This document shows positions 1 through 10,366 of a DNA stretch of 64,000 nt, piece by piece; the first letter of the stretch is position 1; the number at the start of each line of letters is the position of its first letter. The DNA lies in the NCBI GenBank assembly GCA_963819735.1, contig CAWFXC010000001.1, positions 558,001-622,000 of the forward strand, read 5' to 3'. This DNA comes from CAWFXC01 sp963819735. GTDB lineage: Bacteria; Actinomycetota; Acidimicrobiia; IMCC26256; DASPTH01. Under the pieces are notes generated by a model that was not told where the DNA came from, did no database searches, and worked only from the letters and a program-made list of their open reading frames with translations. Position numbers and translations under genes: made by a program.

Positions 1-795
1 ACGCCTTCCCGTCGGGTGTCGCCAGATGGTCGAGGATGCGCCGCCACACCCCGGGAATGCAGTGCATCCGGGTGGCGCGATGCCGCTCGATCGCCGCGCA
101 GATCGCCGGCGCGTCGCTCGCTTCGTACGCCACCAGGTCGCGCGCGTGCCACGCCTGCATACCGATGGTCCACCCCGCCATGTGGAAGAGCGGGAACGGG
201 CACACGATCGGACCGCGCGGCAGCAACAGCGGCCCCGGGTGGGAGCGCAGGAAGTTGGCCCGGTGCGAGAGCACCACCCCTTTCGGACGACCGGTGCTAC
301 CGCTGGTGAAGAAGATCACATGGGGGTCGGTCTCGCGCAACGCCGGCTCGTCGATCGCGCCCGAGTCGATCGCGGCCGCGTCATCGCCATCGCCGTCGGC
401 CAGGCCGGTGAGCTCGAAGAGGGAGATGCCGGCCCGCGCTGCGAGCGCGGTCCCGTCGGCCCGGCGCTCGGCGTCGACTGCGAGCATCGACGGCCGCGCC
501 ACCGTGAGCATGTCGAACGCCTCGTCGGCACCGAGCATGGTCCCGATGGGCGCGAACACGGCCCCCAACTTCGCCAACGCCACGAAGAACGGCAGCGTGT
601 CGAGGCTCGTGTCGCTCCACACCACGACCCGGTCGCCGTGACCGATCCCCATCGCGCGCAGCCGCCGCGCCACCCGGTTGGCCCGCCGGTCGAGCTGAGC
701 GAACGTGAGTTGGGCATCGCCCCGCGCCGCGGCCGGTCGGTCGGGCACCGCCCGCGCCGCGTTGGCGAAGATGTCGCCGACGAGGAGCTGCGCGG

Positions 796-799
<4 letters not shown>
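1..799 (-). CDS. Acyl-CoA ligase (AMP-binding), N-terminal part, cut by window edge
   Basis: The first 266 codons of an ANL-superfamily acyl-CoA/fatty-acid ligase, which would activate a carboxylate to its CoA thioester through an acyl-adenylate. The translation begins MTAQLLVGDIFANAARAVPD. The phosphate-binding P-loop TSGSTGRPKGVV is near residue 170, followed by the usual FPLFHMAGW stretch; the C-terminal adenylate-binding half lies beyond the left edge. The ATG overlaps the stop of the upstream ligase gene (ATGA), so the two are translationally coupled in one operon led by a TetR regulator. The substrate cannot be read from this part. Being cut off is a window effect, not a sign of decay. 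Confidence 0.9.
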
Positions 800-2543
<1,744 letters not shown>

Positions 2544-2547
<4 letters not shown>

Positions 2548-3224
2548 CGGGCAACCACCCCGAGGGCGCGGTCGCAGAACGCGACGAGATGCTCGACGTC
2601 GCCGCGCGACGGACGAGTGCCTGCGAGCACGTGACGCTCGTTGAACATGAACGCGACGTCGAACACCGACCACGCGTCACGCACCGGATCCGCGCTGACG
2701 ATCGCGCCGGCCGCCGCCGCGTCACGGATGGCGTTGACGAGCAGATCCAGGACCAGGCGCTGCGAGCTCTCGACCTCAGCGGGGAACTGCTCGGCCAGCC
2801 GGCCGGCGTTGGCGATGAACGGCCGCGTCCGCGACGCGGCGCGCTTGTCGACGGCCTGCGCGGCCATCCCCTCGATCCACGCGTGCACGCGGCCGATCCC
2901 GTCGGTGGCCTTCTCCATCCGGTGTTCGAGGTAGCCCGCCAGCCGCCGACGGCCGTCGTCGAGGATGACGAGCAGGAGCTCGTCCTTCGACGGGAAGTGG
3001 CGGTAGAACGCCGGGCTCGACAGCTCGGCCTCGATCAGGATGTCGCGCACCTTCGGGTCGAGCGTTCCCGTGCGTTCGATCACCCGATAGGTGGCGTCGA
3101 CGATGCGCGCCACCTCTTCCTCGGCCGCCGCGTAGCGGTCGGAGAACTGGCGGGTGATCGCCCGTTGCCGCAGCGGGGCGGTATCGCCGGCCGGGTCGGT
3201 GTCGGGCAGGGTCGAGCGCGGCAT
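2544..3224 (-). CDS. TetR family regulator
   Basis: A 226-residue TetR protein. The helix-turn-helix lies about residues 35-80, with LIEAELSSPAFYRHFPSKDE as the recognition region. The C-terminal ligand domain (about 90-220) is all-helical and not assignable to a ligand. A GGAG Shine-Dalgarno sits a few bases upstream of the ATG. As the first gene of the TetR-ligase-ligase operon, each joint an ATGA overlap, it most likely represses its own operon and responds to an acyl-CoA or the free acid. That regulatory role is inferred from position, not seen. Confidence 0.92.
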
Positions 3225-3250
3225 GGAGCTCCTGCGGGTCGAAAAACAGT

Positions 3251-3260
3251 GTTCTGGAAC
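3251..3260. promoter_or_regulatory. Short inverted repeat, possible TetR operator
   Basis: GTTC-TG-GAAC lies 27 bases upstream of the TetR start, inside the only non-coding gap (3225-3303) before the molybdenum hydroxylase stop. It is nested in a CAGT...ACTG pair with a different centre. Autoregulatory TetR sites usually lie here, but a 4-bp arm is weak evidence. It does not match the mycobacterial KstR pattern, which has AAC before GTT. Confidence 0.3.
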
Positions 3261-3303
3261 TGCCGAATACCGTACTCCCGGCCCGGTACCGAGGCCCGGG
3301 GGT

Positions 3304-5883
3304 TCACTCGCCCGGTCGCGCGATCACGCCCGCCAGCTCCAGGATGCGCGCCGGCGGCAGGTACTGCTCGGTGATACGGACGCCGAGGTGCGCCAGCGCG
3401 TCCTCGATCGCGTTGGTCAGCGCCGCGGGCGCCGCGATCATCCCGCCCTCGCCCACGCCGCGGTAGTTGATCTCGATGTCGGTCGGCGTCTCGACGTGGT
3501 GGATCTCGATGTCGGGCACCTCCATCGCCGTCGGCAGGAGGTAGTCCATGAACGTGCCCGCCTGGAACTGGGCCTGGTCGTCGTAGACCGACTTCTCGTA
3601 GAGCACCGCGCCGATGCCCTGGACCACCCCGCCGGAGATCTGGCCGTCGACCACCGCGGGATTGATCAGCTCGCCGCAGTCCTCGACCACGACGTAGCGC
3701 GGGATCTGCACCCGGCCGGTGTTCAGGTCGACGTCCACCCAGCACACGTGCGTGGCCTGCGCCCATCCACCCTCGCCACCGTCGTACGCCCGATCGGTGC
3801 GCAACACCTCACCGGGCAGTCGCTTCGGATCGAGTTCGACCGCGCGCCCGGCGACGTCGGCGAGGGTGAGCGAGATCGCGGGCACTCCGCGCACGTGGAT
3901 CGCGCCGTCTTCGATCACGAGGTCGTCGCGTGGGGCCTCGAGCATGTCGGCCGCCAGGTCGAGGATGTCCTCACGCAGCGAGCGCGCCGAATAGGTGACC
4001 GCGCCCCCGGCCATCGGCGCCGAACGACTGGCGCCGGTGCCCATGAGGCTGAACGGAGTGAGGTTCGTGTCGCCGAACCGCACCCGCACCTGTTCGAGCG
4101 GCACCCCGAGCTCGTCGGCCGCCACCTGCGCGAGCGTGGTCTCGTGCCCCTGGCCGTGTGGCATCTGGGGCGTGAACACCGACACCGTGCCGTCGCGCTG
4201 CAGCACCGCGCGCGCCGCTTCGGTCGCCGCCATCATCCCGGCCCCCGGCATCACCGCGTCGAGGAACCCCGGCGGGCCGGGTGCCGCCTCGATGAACGTG
4301 GCGAAGCCGAGCCCGAGCGTGCGCCCCTGTGCCCGCGCCGCGGCCTGTTGCTCGGGCCACCGGTCGAGCTCGGCGATGGCGAGCGCCCGCACCAGCGTCT
4401 CGCGCGCCGACATCCGCACGTCGAGCACCGGGCCGGTCACCATCTTCGTGGGCAGCTCGTCGACGCCGATCATGTTGCGCAACCGGATCTCGTCGCGTCC
4501 GATGCCGAGCTCCCGGGCCGCGACGTCGAGCATGCGTTCGCGCACCCACGTCTCGACCGCCCACGGGCCGCGGTACGCCACGTAGGTTCCCTTGTTCGAC
4601 GCGGTGACGGTGGTGGCGAACCGCAGCGCCGGGAGGCGGTAGGGCCCCGGGATCATCGTGCGGATGATGCGGGTGAACAAGGCCGCCCCCATCGGGAAGC
4701 CGGGATAGGCCCCCTGGTCCATCACCAGGTTGACGCGCAGGCCGAGCAGCGTGCCGTCGGACCGGAACGCGGCGTCGACGTCGAGGGTCTCCTCGCGCGC
4801 CTGCCCGCCCACCGCGAGGTGCTCGTTGCGATCTTCGATCCATTTGACCGGCCGTTGCAGCGAGAGCGCGGCGGCGAGCACGGCGACGTCTTCTCGCGCG
4901 ACGAGCCCCTTCGCGCCGAACGCCCCGCCGATGTCCTGCGCGGTGACACGTGGCAGCGTGGCGGGGTCCTTGGCCAGCAGCCCGAGCATCGAACGGGTGA
5001 GGTGCACGATCCGGCTCGGCTCGCGGATGAACGCCTGCGCCATCGCCTTGTTCATCGAGCTCGACGACGCCATCGCGTCCTGGTTGGCGCGGGCGAACTC
5101 ACGCGCGCCACGCCCGAACCGCGCCATGCGCTCCCGCTGGCGCGCCATGTCGACGAGCGACCGCCACACCGGTTGACGGCCGGTCAGCATCCCGAGACAC
5201 CACTTCAGCACGTGGCTGCTCTGGGTCGCCGCGTGATACCGCACGGTGTCGGCGACGGAATCGACTTCCGCCACGCACCCGCGCGTCTCCATCGGCTGGT
5301 TGGAGTGGCGGTGCTGCACGAACCGCTCGCTCACGACGCGGTCGGCGCCCGCGAACGCTTCGTCAACGTCGCCGTAGTCGTCGGTCTCCGCGAACATCAC
5401 GTTGCCGCGCGCGCCGGGCCAGATCGCGGGCCTGCTGGGATCACGCGCCTGATCCATCGTGGCGATGGGCGCCAACTCCTCGTAGTCGACCACGACGAGA
5501 CCGGCGGCGTCCTCGGCGATGTAACGCGACTCGGCCACGATCAGCGCAACCGGATCGCCGACCAACCGCACGCGGTCGACGGCGAGCGCATAGAAGACCG
5601 GGTTGTAGAGGCCCTCGAGCGGCATCAACCCCATGAGCGGATTGGTGAGCGCGGCGATGTCGGCGCCGGTGAACACTGCGACGACGCCGGGAAGGCGACG
5701 GGCCTCGGCGACGTCGATGCTGCGAATGGTGGCGTGGGCGGCGGGGCTGCGGACGAACGTCGCGTGCAGCATGTCGGGCACGGTGACGTCGTCGACGTAG
5801 CGCCCGTGCCCGGTGAGCAGCCGGGGGTCTTCGACCCGCGCGACCTTCGACCCCACGAACCGGCCGGCCATCGCCTCACGCAT
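3304..5883 (-). CDS. Molybdenum hydroxylase large subunit (xanthine dehydrogenase/CoxL family)
   Basis: An 859-residue molybdopterin-binding subunit of the xanthine oxidase family. The N-terminal aldehyde oxidase a/b hammerhead domain begins VGSKVARVEDPRLLTGHGRY. The MPT-binding region holds IGGAFGAKG near residue 315, and GVGEGGM near 825 carries the expected catalytic Glu. The stretch corresponding to the CoxL active-site loop reads AYRGPWA, so it lacks the AYRCSFR of form I CO dehydrogenase and is unlikely to oxidise CO. Such proteins hydroxylate aldehydes, purines or N-heterocycles together with FAD and 2Fe-2S subunits. Neither partner subunit is encoded nearby, which is unusual. A second ATG (MAGRFVG) four codons in is an alternative start. 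Confidence 0.9.
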   Translation of the reverse strand: MREAMAGRFVGSKVARVEDPRLLTGHGRYVDDVTVPDMLHATFVRSPAAHATIRSIDVAEARRLPGVVAVFTGADIAALTNPLMGLMPLEGLYNPVFYALAVDRVRLVGDPVALIVAESRYIAEDAAGLVVVDYEELAPIATMDQARDPSRPAIWPGARGNVMFAETDDYGDVDEAFAGADRVVSERFVQHRHSNQPMETRGCVAEVDSVADTVRYHAATQSSHVLKWCLGMLTGRQPVWRSLVDMARQRERMARFGRGAREFARANQDAMASSSSMNKAMAQAFIREPSRIVHLTRSMLGLLAKDPATLPRVTAQDIGGAFGAKGLVAREDVAVLAAALSLQRPVKWIEDRNEHLAVGGQAREETLDVDAAFRSDGTLLGLRVNLVMDQGAYPGFPMGAALFTRIIRTMIPGPYRLPALRFATTVTASNKGTYVAYRGPWAVETWVRERMLDVAARELGIGRDEIRLRNMIGVDELPTKMVTGPVLDVRMSARETLVRALAIAELDRWPEQQAAARAQGRTLGLGFATFIEAAPGPPGFLDAVMPGAGMMAATEAARAVLQRDGTVSVFTPQMPHGQGHETTLAQVAADELGVPLEQVRVRFGDTNLTPFSLMGTGASRSAPMAGGAVTYSARSLREDILDLAADMLEAPRDDLVIEDGAIHVRGVPAISLTLADVAGRAVELDPKRLPGEVLRTDRAYDGGEGGWAQATHVCWVDVDLNTGRVQIPRYVVVEDCGELINPAVVDGQISGGVVQGIGAVLYEKSVYDDQAQFQAGTFMDYLLPTAMEVPDIEIHHVETPTDIEINYRGVGEGGMIAAPAALTNAIEDALAHLGVRITEQYLPPARILELAGVIARPGE

Positions 5884-5960
5884 GTCGTCCCCGTTCGTCG
5901 CGACCCCGAGCCGACAGTCTGACCGCCATCGCCGACCGTCGCCGCCCGCGGCAACGCGGG

Positions 5961-6458
5961 TCAGCGGGCGGGTCGGCCGTCGAGGACGATCTCAGGGTTC
6001 GGATGCGTGGCCGACGGCTCCATGTGCACGTGCCCGAGCCGCAGCCGCTCACCGCACACCGCGCAGTGGGCCACCGCGCTGGTGGGTTCCCCGCAGTCGT
6101 CGTGCACCAGCAGCACCGGAGGGCCGTCGGGCGCCGCGTAGCGGTCGCCCCAATTGCGCAGCGCGTCGAGGACCGGCGCGAGGTCGGTGCCCTTGCGGGT
6201 GAGGACGTACTCGTCGCGGGGAGGGTGCTCCTGGTACTGGCGCCGCTCGAGGATCCCCGCCTCCACCAACTGGTCGAGCCGGGCGCTCAGCACGTTGCGG
6301 GCGATCCCGAGCCGCCGCTGCCAGTCGTCGAACCGGGTGACCCCGAGGAAGGAGTCGCGCAGGATCAGCAGGGTCCACCACTCGCCGACGACCTCGAGCG
6401 CCTGGGCGATCGAGCAGGTCATCCCTGAGAACGAGGTCCGCTTCACAAAGACGAGCAT
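5961..6458 (-). CDS. HxlR-type winged-helix regulator
   Basis: A 165-residue HxlR-family DNA-binding protein. The hallmark CSIAQALEVVGEWWTLLILRD is at residues 15-35, with the recognition helix at LGIARNVLSARLDQLVEAGIL and a wing around YVLTRKG. The C-terminal 40 residues contain Cys and His pairs (DDCG, HCAVCGERL) that could form a small metal site. It is divergent from the drug-efflux transporter gene with only 41 bases between the two starts, and an inverted repeat lies there, so it probably controls the transporter and itself. The effector is unknown. Confidence 0.9.
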   Translation of the reverse strand: MLVFVKRTSFSGMTCSIAQALEVVGEWWTLLILRDSFLGVTRFDDWQRRLGIARNVLSARLDQLVEAGILERRQYQEHPPRDEYVLTRKGTDLAPVLDALRNWGDRYAAPDGPPVLLVHDDCGEPTSAVAHCAVCGERLRLGHVHMEPSATHPNPEIVLDGRPAR

Positions 6459-6460
6459 AT

Positions 6461-6479
6461 CAGTTGCATCAAGCTACTG
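6461..6479. promoter_or_regulatory. Inverted repeat, candidate HxlR operator
   Basis: CAGTTGC-ATCAA-GCTACTG: 7-bp arms with one mismatch and a 5-bp spacer. It sits in the divergent gap between the HxlR gene (start 6458) and the MFS gene (start 6500). Size and placement fit a dimeric winged-helix regulator acting on both promoters. Confidence 0.55.
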
Positions 6480-6499
6480 ACTCCTCTAGGGTGCGTTTC

Positions 6500-8080
6500 A
6501 TGACACAACTCACCCCCCGCCGGACCGGGTACGAGCGTCGTTGGTGGACCTTGGCCGTGCTGTGCACCTCGCTGGTGCTCATCACCGTCGACACCACGAT
6601 CCTGAACGTCGCCATCCCCACGCTGTCCCGCTCGCTCTCCACCAGCACCAGCGAGCTGCAGTGGATCGTCGACGCCTACACCGTGGTGTTCGCCGGTCTG
6701 CTCCTCACCTGCGGGAGCCTGGGCGATCGCCTGGGCCGCCGCCGGATCCTCGCCCTCGGTCTCGTGGTGTTCGGGCTCGGCTGCGTGGCGTCGGCGCTGG
6801 TGAGCTCGGCCGGCGCGCTGATCGCCATGCGGGCGGTCACCGGCGTGGGCGCGGCACTGATCTTCCCCGCCACGCTCTCGATCATCACCAACGTGTTCGC
6901 GGAGCCGGTCGAACGCCAGAAGGCGATCGCGATCTGGGCCAGCACGGCCGGCATCGGCATCGCGCTCGGCCCGCTCGCCGGTGGGATCCTGCTCCAGCAC
7001 TTCTACTGGGGATCGATCTTCCTGGTGAACGTTCCCGTGATCGTGCTCGCGCTCATCGGGGTCGCGGTGGCCGTCCCCGAATCGCGCGACCCCGTTCACC
7101 GTCGCCTCGACCTGGCGGGCGCGCTCCTGTCGATCGTCGGTCTGGCGACGCTCGTGTACGGCGTGATCCGCGGTGGCAGCAACGGCTGGCTCACTCCCGG
7201 CACCCTCGGCACCATCGTCGCCGGTCTGCTCGTGCTCAGCGTGTTCGTCTGGTACGAGTCGCGCACGACGCAGCCGATGCTCGACCTCAACGTGTTCCGC
7301 AACCCGCGTTTCTCCGGCGCCAGCATCGCGGTGACCGCAGTCTACTTCTGCCTCTTCGGCACCATCTTCCTGCTCACACTGCAACTCCAGGAGCTCATGG
7401 GTTACGGCACGCTCGCGGCGGGGATCCGCACCGTGCCGTTCGCGGTGGTGCTCATCATCGTGGCCAACTTCACCCCGCGGGCGGTCGCCCGGTTCGGGCC
7501 CCGTCTCCCGATCGTCGTCGGTCTGCTCGTCGTCGCGGTCTCGCAGCTCCTCCGCATCGCGTCGGGCGCCGACTCCGGGTACGGGATCGTGCTGCTCAGC
7601 CAGATGACGTTCGCCGGCGGCATGGGCCTGCTCATCGCGCCGGCCACCGCGTCGATCATGGGCTCGGTCCCGGCGGCGCGCGCCGGTGTGGGCTCCGCCA
7701 TCAACGACACGACCCGCCAGGTCGGCGGCGCACTCGGCGTCGCGGTCATGGGCAGTGTGGCCGCGGCCGGATTCCGTTCCGACCTCCTGCACCGGGTGCC
7801 GAACGCGGCGACGAGCGCGCGCGACTCGTTCAGCTCCGCCCTCACCACTGCCCGTTCACTCGGCAACACGAACGCCGCGCAGCAGCTGGCCGACGCCGCC
7901 CGCCACGCGTTCATCCACGGCCTGCGGCTGGCCTCACTGGTGGCGTTCGTGATCGCGATCATCGGTTCGGTGGTGGCGTGGCGGCTGCTGCCGGGCGGCC
8001 TCGCGCTGGCCACGCCCGACCAGAAACCGGCGACGGCCACCCCCGAATCCGATACCCAGACGAAGGAGCATGCAGCATGA
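6500..8080 (+). CDS. MFS drug/proton antiporter, DHA2 (EmrB/QacA) type
   Basis: A 526-residue multi-pass membrane protein with about 14 hydrophobic segments, as in the DHA2 family. Motif C/D1-like NVAIPTLSRSL follows the first helix, and motif A GSLGDRLGRRRILALG is near residue 75. These exporters swap protons for hydrophobic cations, antibiotics or other toxic lipophiles. The ATG reading MTQLTPRRTG is preferred over an upstream in-frame ATG because that one would fall within the HxlR operator. The stop overlaps the next ATG (ATGA), coupling it to a thioesterase. Control by the divergent HxlR protein is likely. Confidence 0.92.
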   Translation: MTQLTPRRTGYERRWWTLAVLCTSLVLITVDTTILNVAIPTLSRSLSTSTSELQWIVDAYTVVFAGLLLTCGSLGDRLGRRRILALGLVVFGLGCVASALVSSAGALIAMRAVTGVGAALIFPATLSIITNVFAEPVERQKAIAIWASTAGIGIALGPLAGGILLQHFYWGSIFLVNVPVIVLALIGVAVAVPESRDPVHRRLDLAGALLSIVGLATLVYGVIRGGSNGWLTPGTLGTIVAGLLVLSVFVWYESRTTQPMLDLNVFRNPRFSGASIAVTAVYFCLFGTIFLLTLQLQELMGYGTLAAGIRTVPFAVVLIIVANFTPRAVARFGPRLPIVVGLLVVAVSQLLRIASGADSGYGIVLLSQMTFAGGMGLLIAPATASIMGSVPAARAGVGSAINDTTRQVGGALGVAVMGSVAAAGFRSDLLHRVPNAATSARDSFSSALTTARSLGNTNAAQQLADAARHAFIHGLRLASLVAFVIAIIGSVVAWRLLPGGLALATPDQKPATATPESDTQTKEHAA

Positions 8081-8565
8081 GTGTGATCTCCAGCTCACCC
8101 GTCCCGGACGTGCACCGGCCCGACGAGCCGGTCTCCGGCGTCGCGATCCTGCGGGCGATCCAGGCCGGTGAGCATCCGGGCCCCGGCATCGCCAACCTGT
8201 TGGGCTTCACCCTCACGCGCGTGCAACCGGGCCACGTCGAATGCAGCCTCGTGACCCGCGACGACATGACGAACCCGATGGGTTCGATCCACGGTGGCAT
8301 CGCGGCGACGCTGCTCGACACCGCGATGGGATGCGCGGTGCACACCGTGCTCGACGCGGGCGAGTCGTACACGACCACCGACCTGCAGGTGCGCTACCTG
8401 CGATCGGTGGCGCCGGGCACGCGCCTGCACGCGACGGGAACCGTCGTACACCGGGGCCGCCGTCTCGCCACCGCCGAGGGCCGGTTGACCGACGACCGCG
8501 GCAAGCTGGTCGCGCAGGCCACGACCGGCTGCATGATCATGGGCGGCAATCCGGCCGCCGCCTGA
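8077..8565 (+). CDS. PaaI-type hotdog thioesterase
   Basis: A 162-residue single hotdog-fold protein of the PaaI/acyl-CoA thioesterase group. The family signature is visible as NPMGSIHGGIAATLLDTAMG at about residues 67-86, where the His-Gly-Gly turn and following Asp/Thr form the active site. The later strand VRYLRSVAPGTRLHATGTVV is typical. Such enzymes hydrolyse aryl- or medium-chain acyl-CoA esters and act as tetramers. The start overlaps the stop of the antiporter. The pairing of thioesterase with exporter suggests release and export of an accumulating acid, but that is a guess. A strong palindrome follows the stop. Confidence 0.9.
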   Translation: MSVISSSPVPDVHRPDEPVSGVAILRAIQAGEHPGPGIANLLGFTLTRVQPGHVECSLVTRDDMTNPMGSIHGGIAATLLDTAMGCAVHTVLDAGESYTTTDLQVRYLRSVAPGTRLHATGTVVHRGRRLATAEGRLTDDRGKLVAQATTGCMIMGGNPAAA

Positions 8566-8572
8566 TCCTCGC

Positions 8573-8607
8573 CTGACGCGTCGGGGCCCGCGGGCCCGAC
8601 GCGTCAG
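8573..8607. terminator. Bidirectional terminator hairpin
   Basis: Perfect 13-bp arms (CTGACGCGTCGGG and its complement) enclose a 9-base GC loop. It fills the gap between the convergent thioesterase and acyl-CoA dehydrogenase genes and includes the latter's stop codon. There is no U-tract, as is common in high-GC actinobacteria. Confidence 0.75.
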
Positions 8608-9765
8608 TACGACTTCGGGAGCCCGAGCGACTGCTGGGCGACGAAGTTCAGGATCATCTCCCGGCTGACCGGCGCGATGCGGAGCAGCCGGAGCAGGCCC
8701 CAGAGGTCTGCGAGGCCGTATTCGGTAGCCATGCCGTTGCCGCCGTGGGTCTGGATGGCCGCGTCGAGACAGTGCATGCCGGCCTCGGCGGCGGCGTACT
8801 TCGCCATGTTGGCGGCTTCGCCCGCGGCGACGCGGTCGGTCGCGTGATCGTGCATCCACGCCGCCTTCTGCGTCATCAAACGCGCCAACTCGAGCTCGAT
8901 CTTGGCGATGGCGAGGGGATGCGCGACTCCCTGGTGGCGGCCAATGGGCACGCCCCACACTTCGCGCTCGTTCGCGTACGCCGACGCGCGGGCGAGCGCG
9001 TACCGGCCGATGCCGGTGCACAGCGTCGCGCTCGAGAATGCGCTCCGGGTTCAGCCCGAAGAACACCTGGCGCAGGCCTTCGTTCTCCTCGCCGATCAAG
9101 CGATCGGCCGGCACTTCGACGTCGTCGAAGAACAGCTGGAACTGCTTCTCCGGCGCGCTGATCTCGACCGGGATGAGCGTGCGCTCGAGCCCGGGCGCGT
9201 CGGTGTCGACGACGAACAACGACAGAGCGGCGCGTCCGGTCTCGGGATCGCGGCCGGTGCGCGCCACGACAAGTACCGCGGATGCTTCGTCGACCCCCGA
9301 GATGTAGGTCTTCGTACCGCGCACGCGATAGACGTCGCCGTCGCGCGTCGCGGTGGTCGACAGGTTGTGCGTGTTCGACCCCGCGTCGGGTTCGGTGATC
9401 GCGAACACCATCTTCTCGCCGGTCGCGAGCCCGGGGAGCCAGCGCTGCTTCTGCGCGTCGGTACCGAACCGCGCCACCACCTCAGCGCTGATCCCCGCCG
9501 ACACGAGGACGAGCAGGAGCGGACACCCCTGCGTCGCCAGCTCCTCCTCCACGATCGCCAGCTCGCTCATCCCCCCGCCACCGCCGCCGTACTCCTCCGG
9601 CAGGTGCACGCCGAGGAAGCCCGACGCCGCCACCGCCACCCAGAGCTCGCCGGTGCGCCCACCGGTCCGGGCGCGTTCGGCGAAGTACTCGTGCCCGAAC
9701 CTCGCAGCGATGCCGCCGACCGCCTCGCGCAGCATCTCGTGCTCGGCCGATTCGGTGAAGTCCAT
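8604..9765 (-). pseudogene. Acyl-CoA dehydrogenase with one extra base (frameshift)
   Basis: An acyl-CoA dehydrogenase of about 386 residues, split by a single extra base near 9033. The N-terminal part (MDFTESAEHEML onward) has the EEYGGGGGGMSELAIVEEEL helix and the FAD/substrate motif FAITEPDAGSNTHNLST. It runs correctly to GLNPERIL and then goes out of frame. Removing one base restores SATLCTGIGRYALARASAYA, and the remaining frame finishes with PIGRHQGVAHPLA, THGGNGMATEYG and APVSREMILN. Length and motifs are otherwise normal with no further stops, so this is either a very recent mutation or a sequencing error. It lies 4 bases from the VOC gene on the same strand. Confidence 0.85.
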
Positions 9766-9769
9766 TGCG

Positions 9770-10186
9770 TTACGCCGGGCCGGCTTCCGCCAGCGTGAGC
9801 AGCTCGAGCAGATTGCCGTCGGGATCGCGGAAGTAGACCGACGTGCCGCGCTCGCCGTTCGACGCCGGACGCGGCACCGGGCCCTCGACCACGGGCACGC
9901 CGGCCCCCGCGAGCAGAGCGAGGATCTCGGCGACCGGGCCGTCGAACCGGAAGCACAGGTCGGCCGATCCCGGCGTGGGAGCCGCGGCGTACGGTTCGGC
10001 CGGCGCCGACGCCGGATGCACGCTCATCCGCGCCGCGCCCACCTGCAACAACGCGATCGGGATCGTCCCCGCGATCCAGAGGTCCCAGTGCAGGCGTTGC
10101 GCGCCGAGGACGCGCTCGTACCAGTCGACGGTGGTGGCGACGTCGGCCACGGTGATCGCGACGTGGTCGAATCCGGCGATCGGCAT
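9770..10186 (-). CDS. VOC (glyoxalase/bleomycin-resistance fold) protein
   Basis: A 138-residue vicinal-oxygen-chelate protein with two beta-alpha-beta-beta-beta modules. It opens FDHVAITVADVATTVDWYERVLG, giving the first metal-ligand His, and ends SVYFRDPDGNLLELLTL with the C-terminal Glu ligand. Members include lyases, dioxygenases, epimerases (methylmalonyl-CoA epimerase) and binding proteins. The position immediately upstream of an acyl-CoA dehydrogenase in one transcription unit suggests a CoA-ester or small-molecule role; the reaction cannot be named. Confidence 0.85.
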   Translation of the reverse strand: MPIAGFDHVAITVADVATTVDWYERVLGAQRLHWDLWIAGTIPIALLQVGAARMSVHPASAPAEPYAAAPTPGSADLCFRFDGPVAEILALLAGAGVPVVEGPVPRPASNGERGTSVYFRDPDGNLLELLTLAEAGPA

Positions 10187-10317
10187 CGGCGCATCGTGTC
10201 ACACCGGTCGCCGGTCGGCGACGGCCGGTCGCCAGCCGCGGCTGCCTTGACGACCGACGTTCTAAGGGATAGCATTACTACGTCAGGTGAGCCCGGCGGT
10301 GCGCCGGACCTCGACCT

Positions 10318-10350
10318 CCCGACCACTCCCGACCACTCGCGAACACTCCC
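10318..10350 (+). repeat. 10-bp tandem repeat in leader of the LLM oxidoreductase gene
   Basis: Three near-identical 10-base units (CCCGACCACT, CCCGACCACT, CGCGAACACT) run up to the Shine-Dalgarno region CAGGAG of the following gene. They lie in a 180-base gap between divergent genes, so they fall in its 5' untranslated region or promoter. Function unknown. Confidence 0.7.
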
Positions 10351-10366
10351 GAATCAGGAGCCATAC

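Noticed and set aside
3241..3262. KstR/KstR2-type steroid operator upstream of the TetR gene
   Set aside because: The half-site order is the reverse of the known motif and the arms are short.
3154..5922. Very long open frame opposite the molybdenum hydroxylase gene
   Set aside because: It is His/Arg-rich with no domain pattern and mirrors the third-position GC bias of the real minus-strand gene, which has clear motifs.
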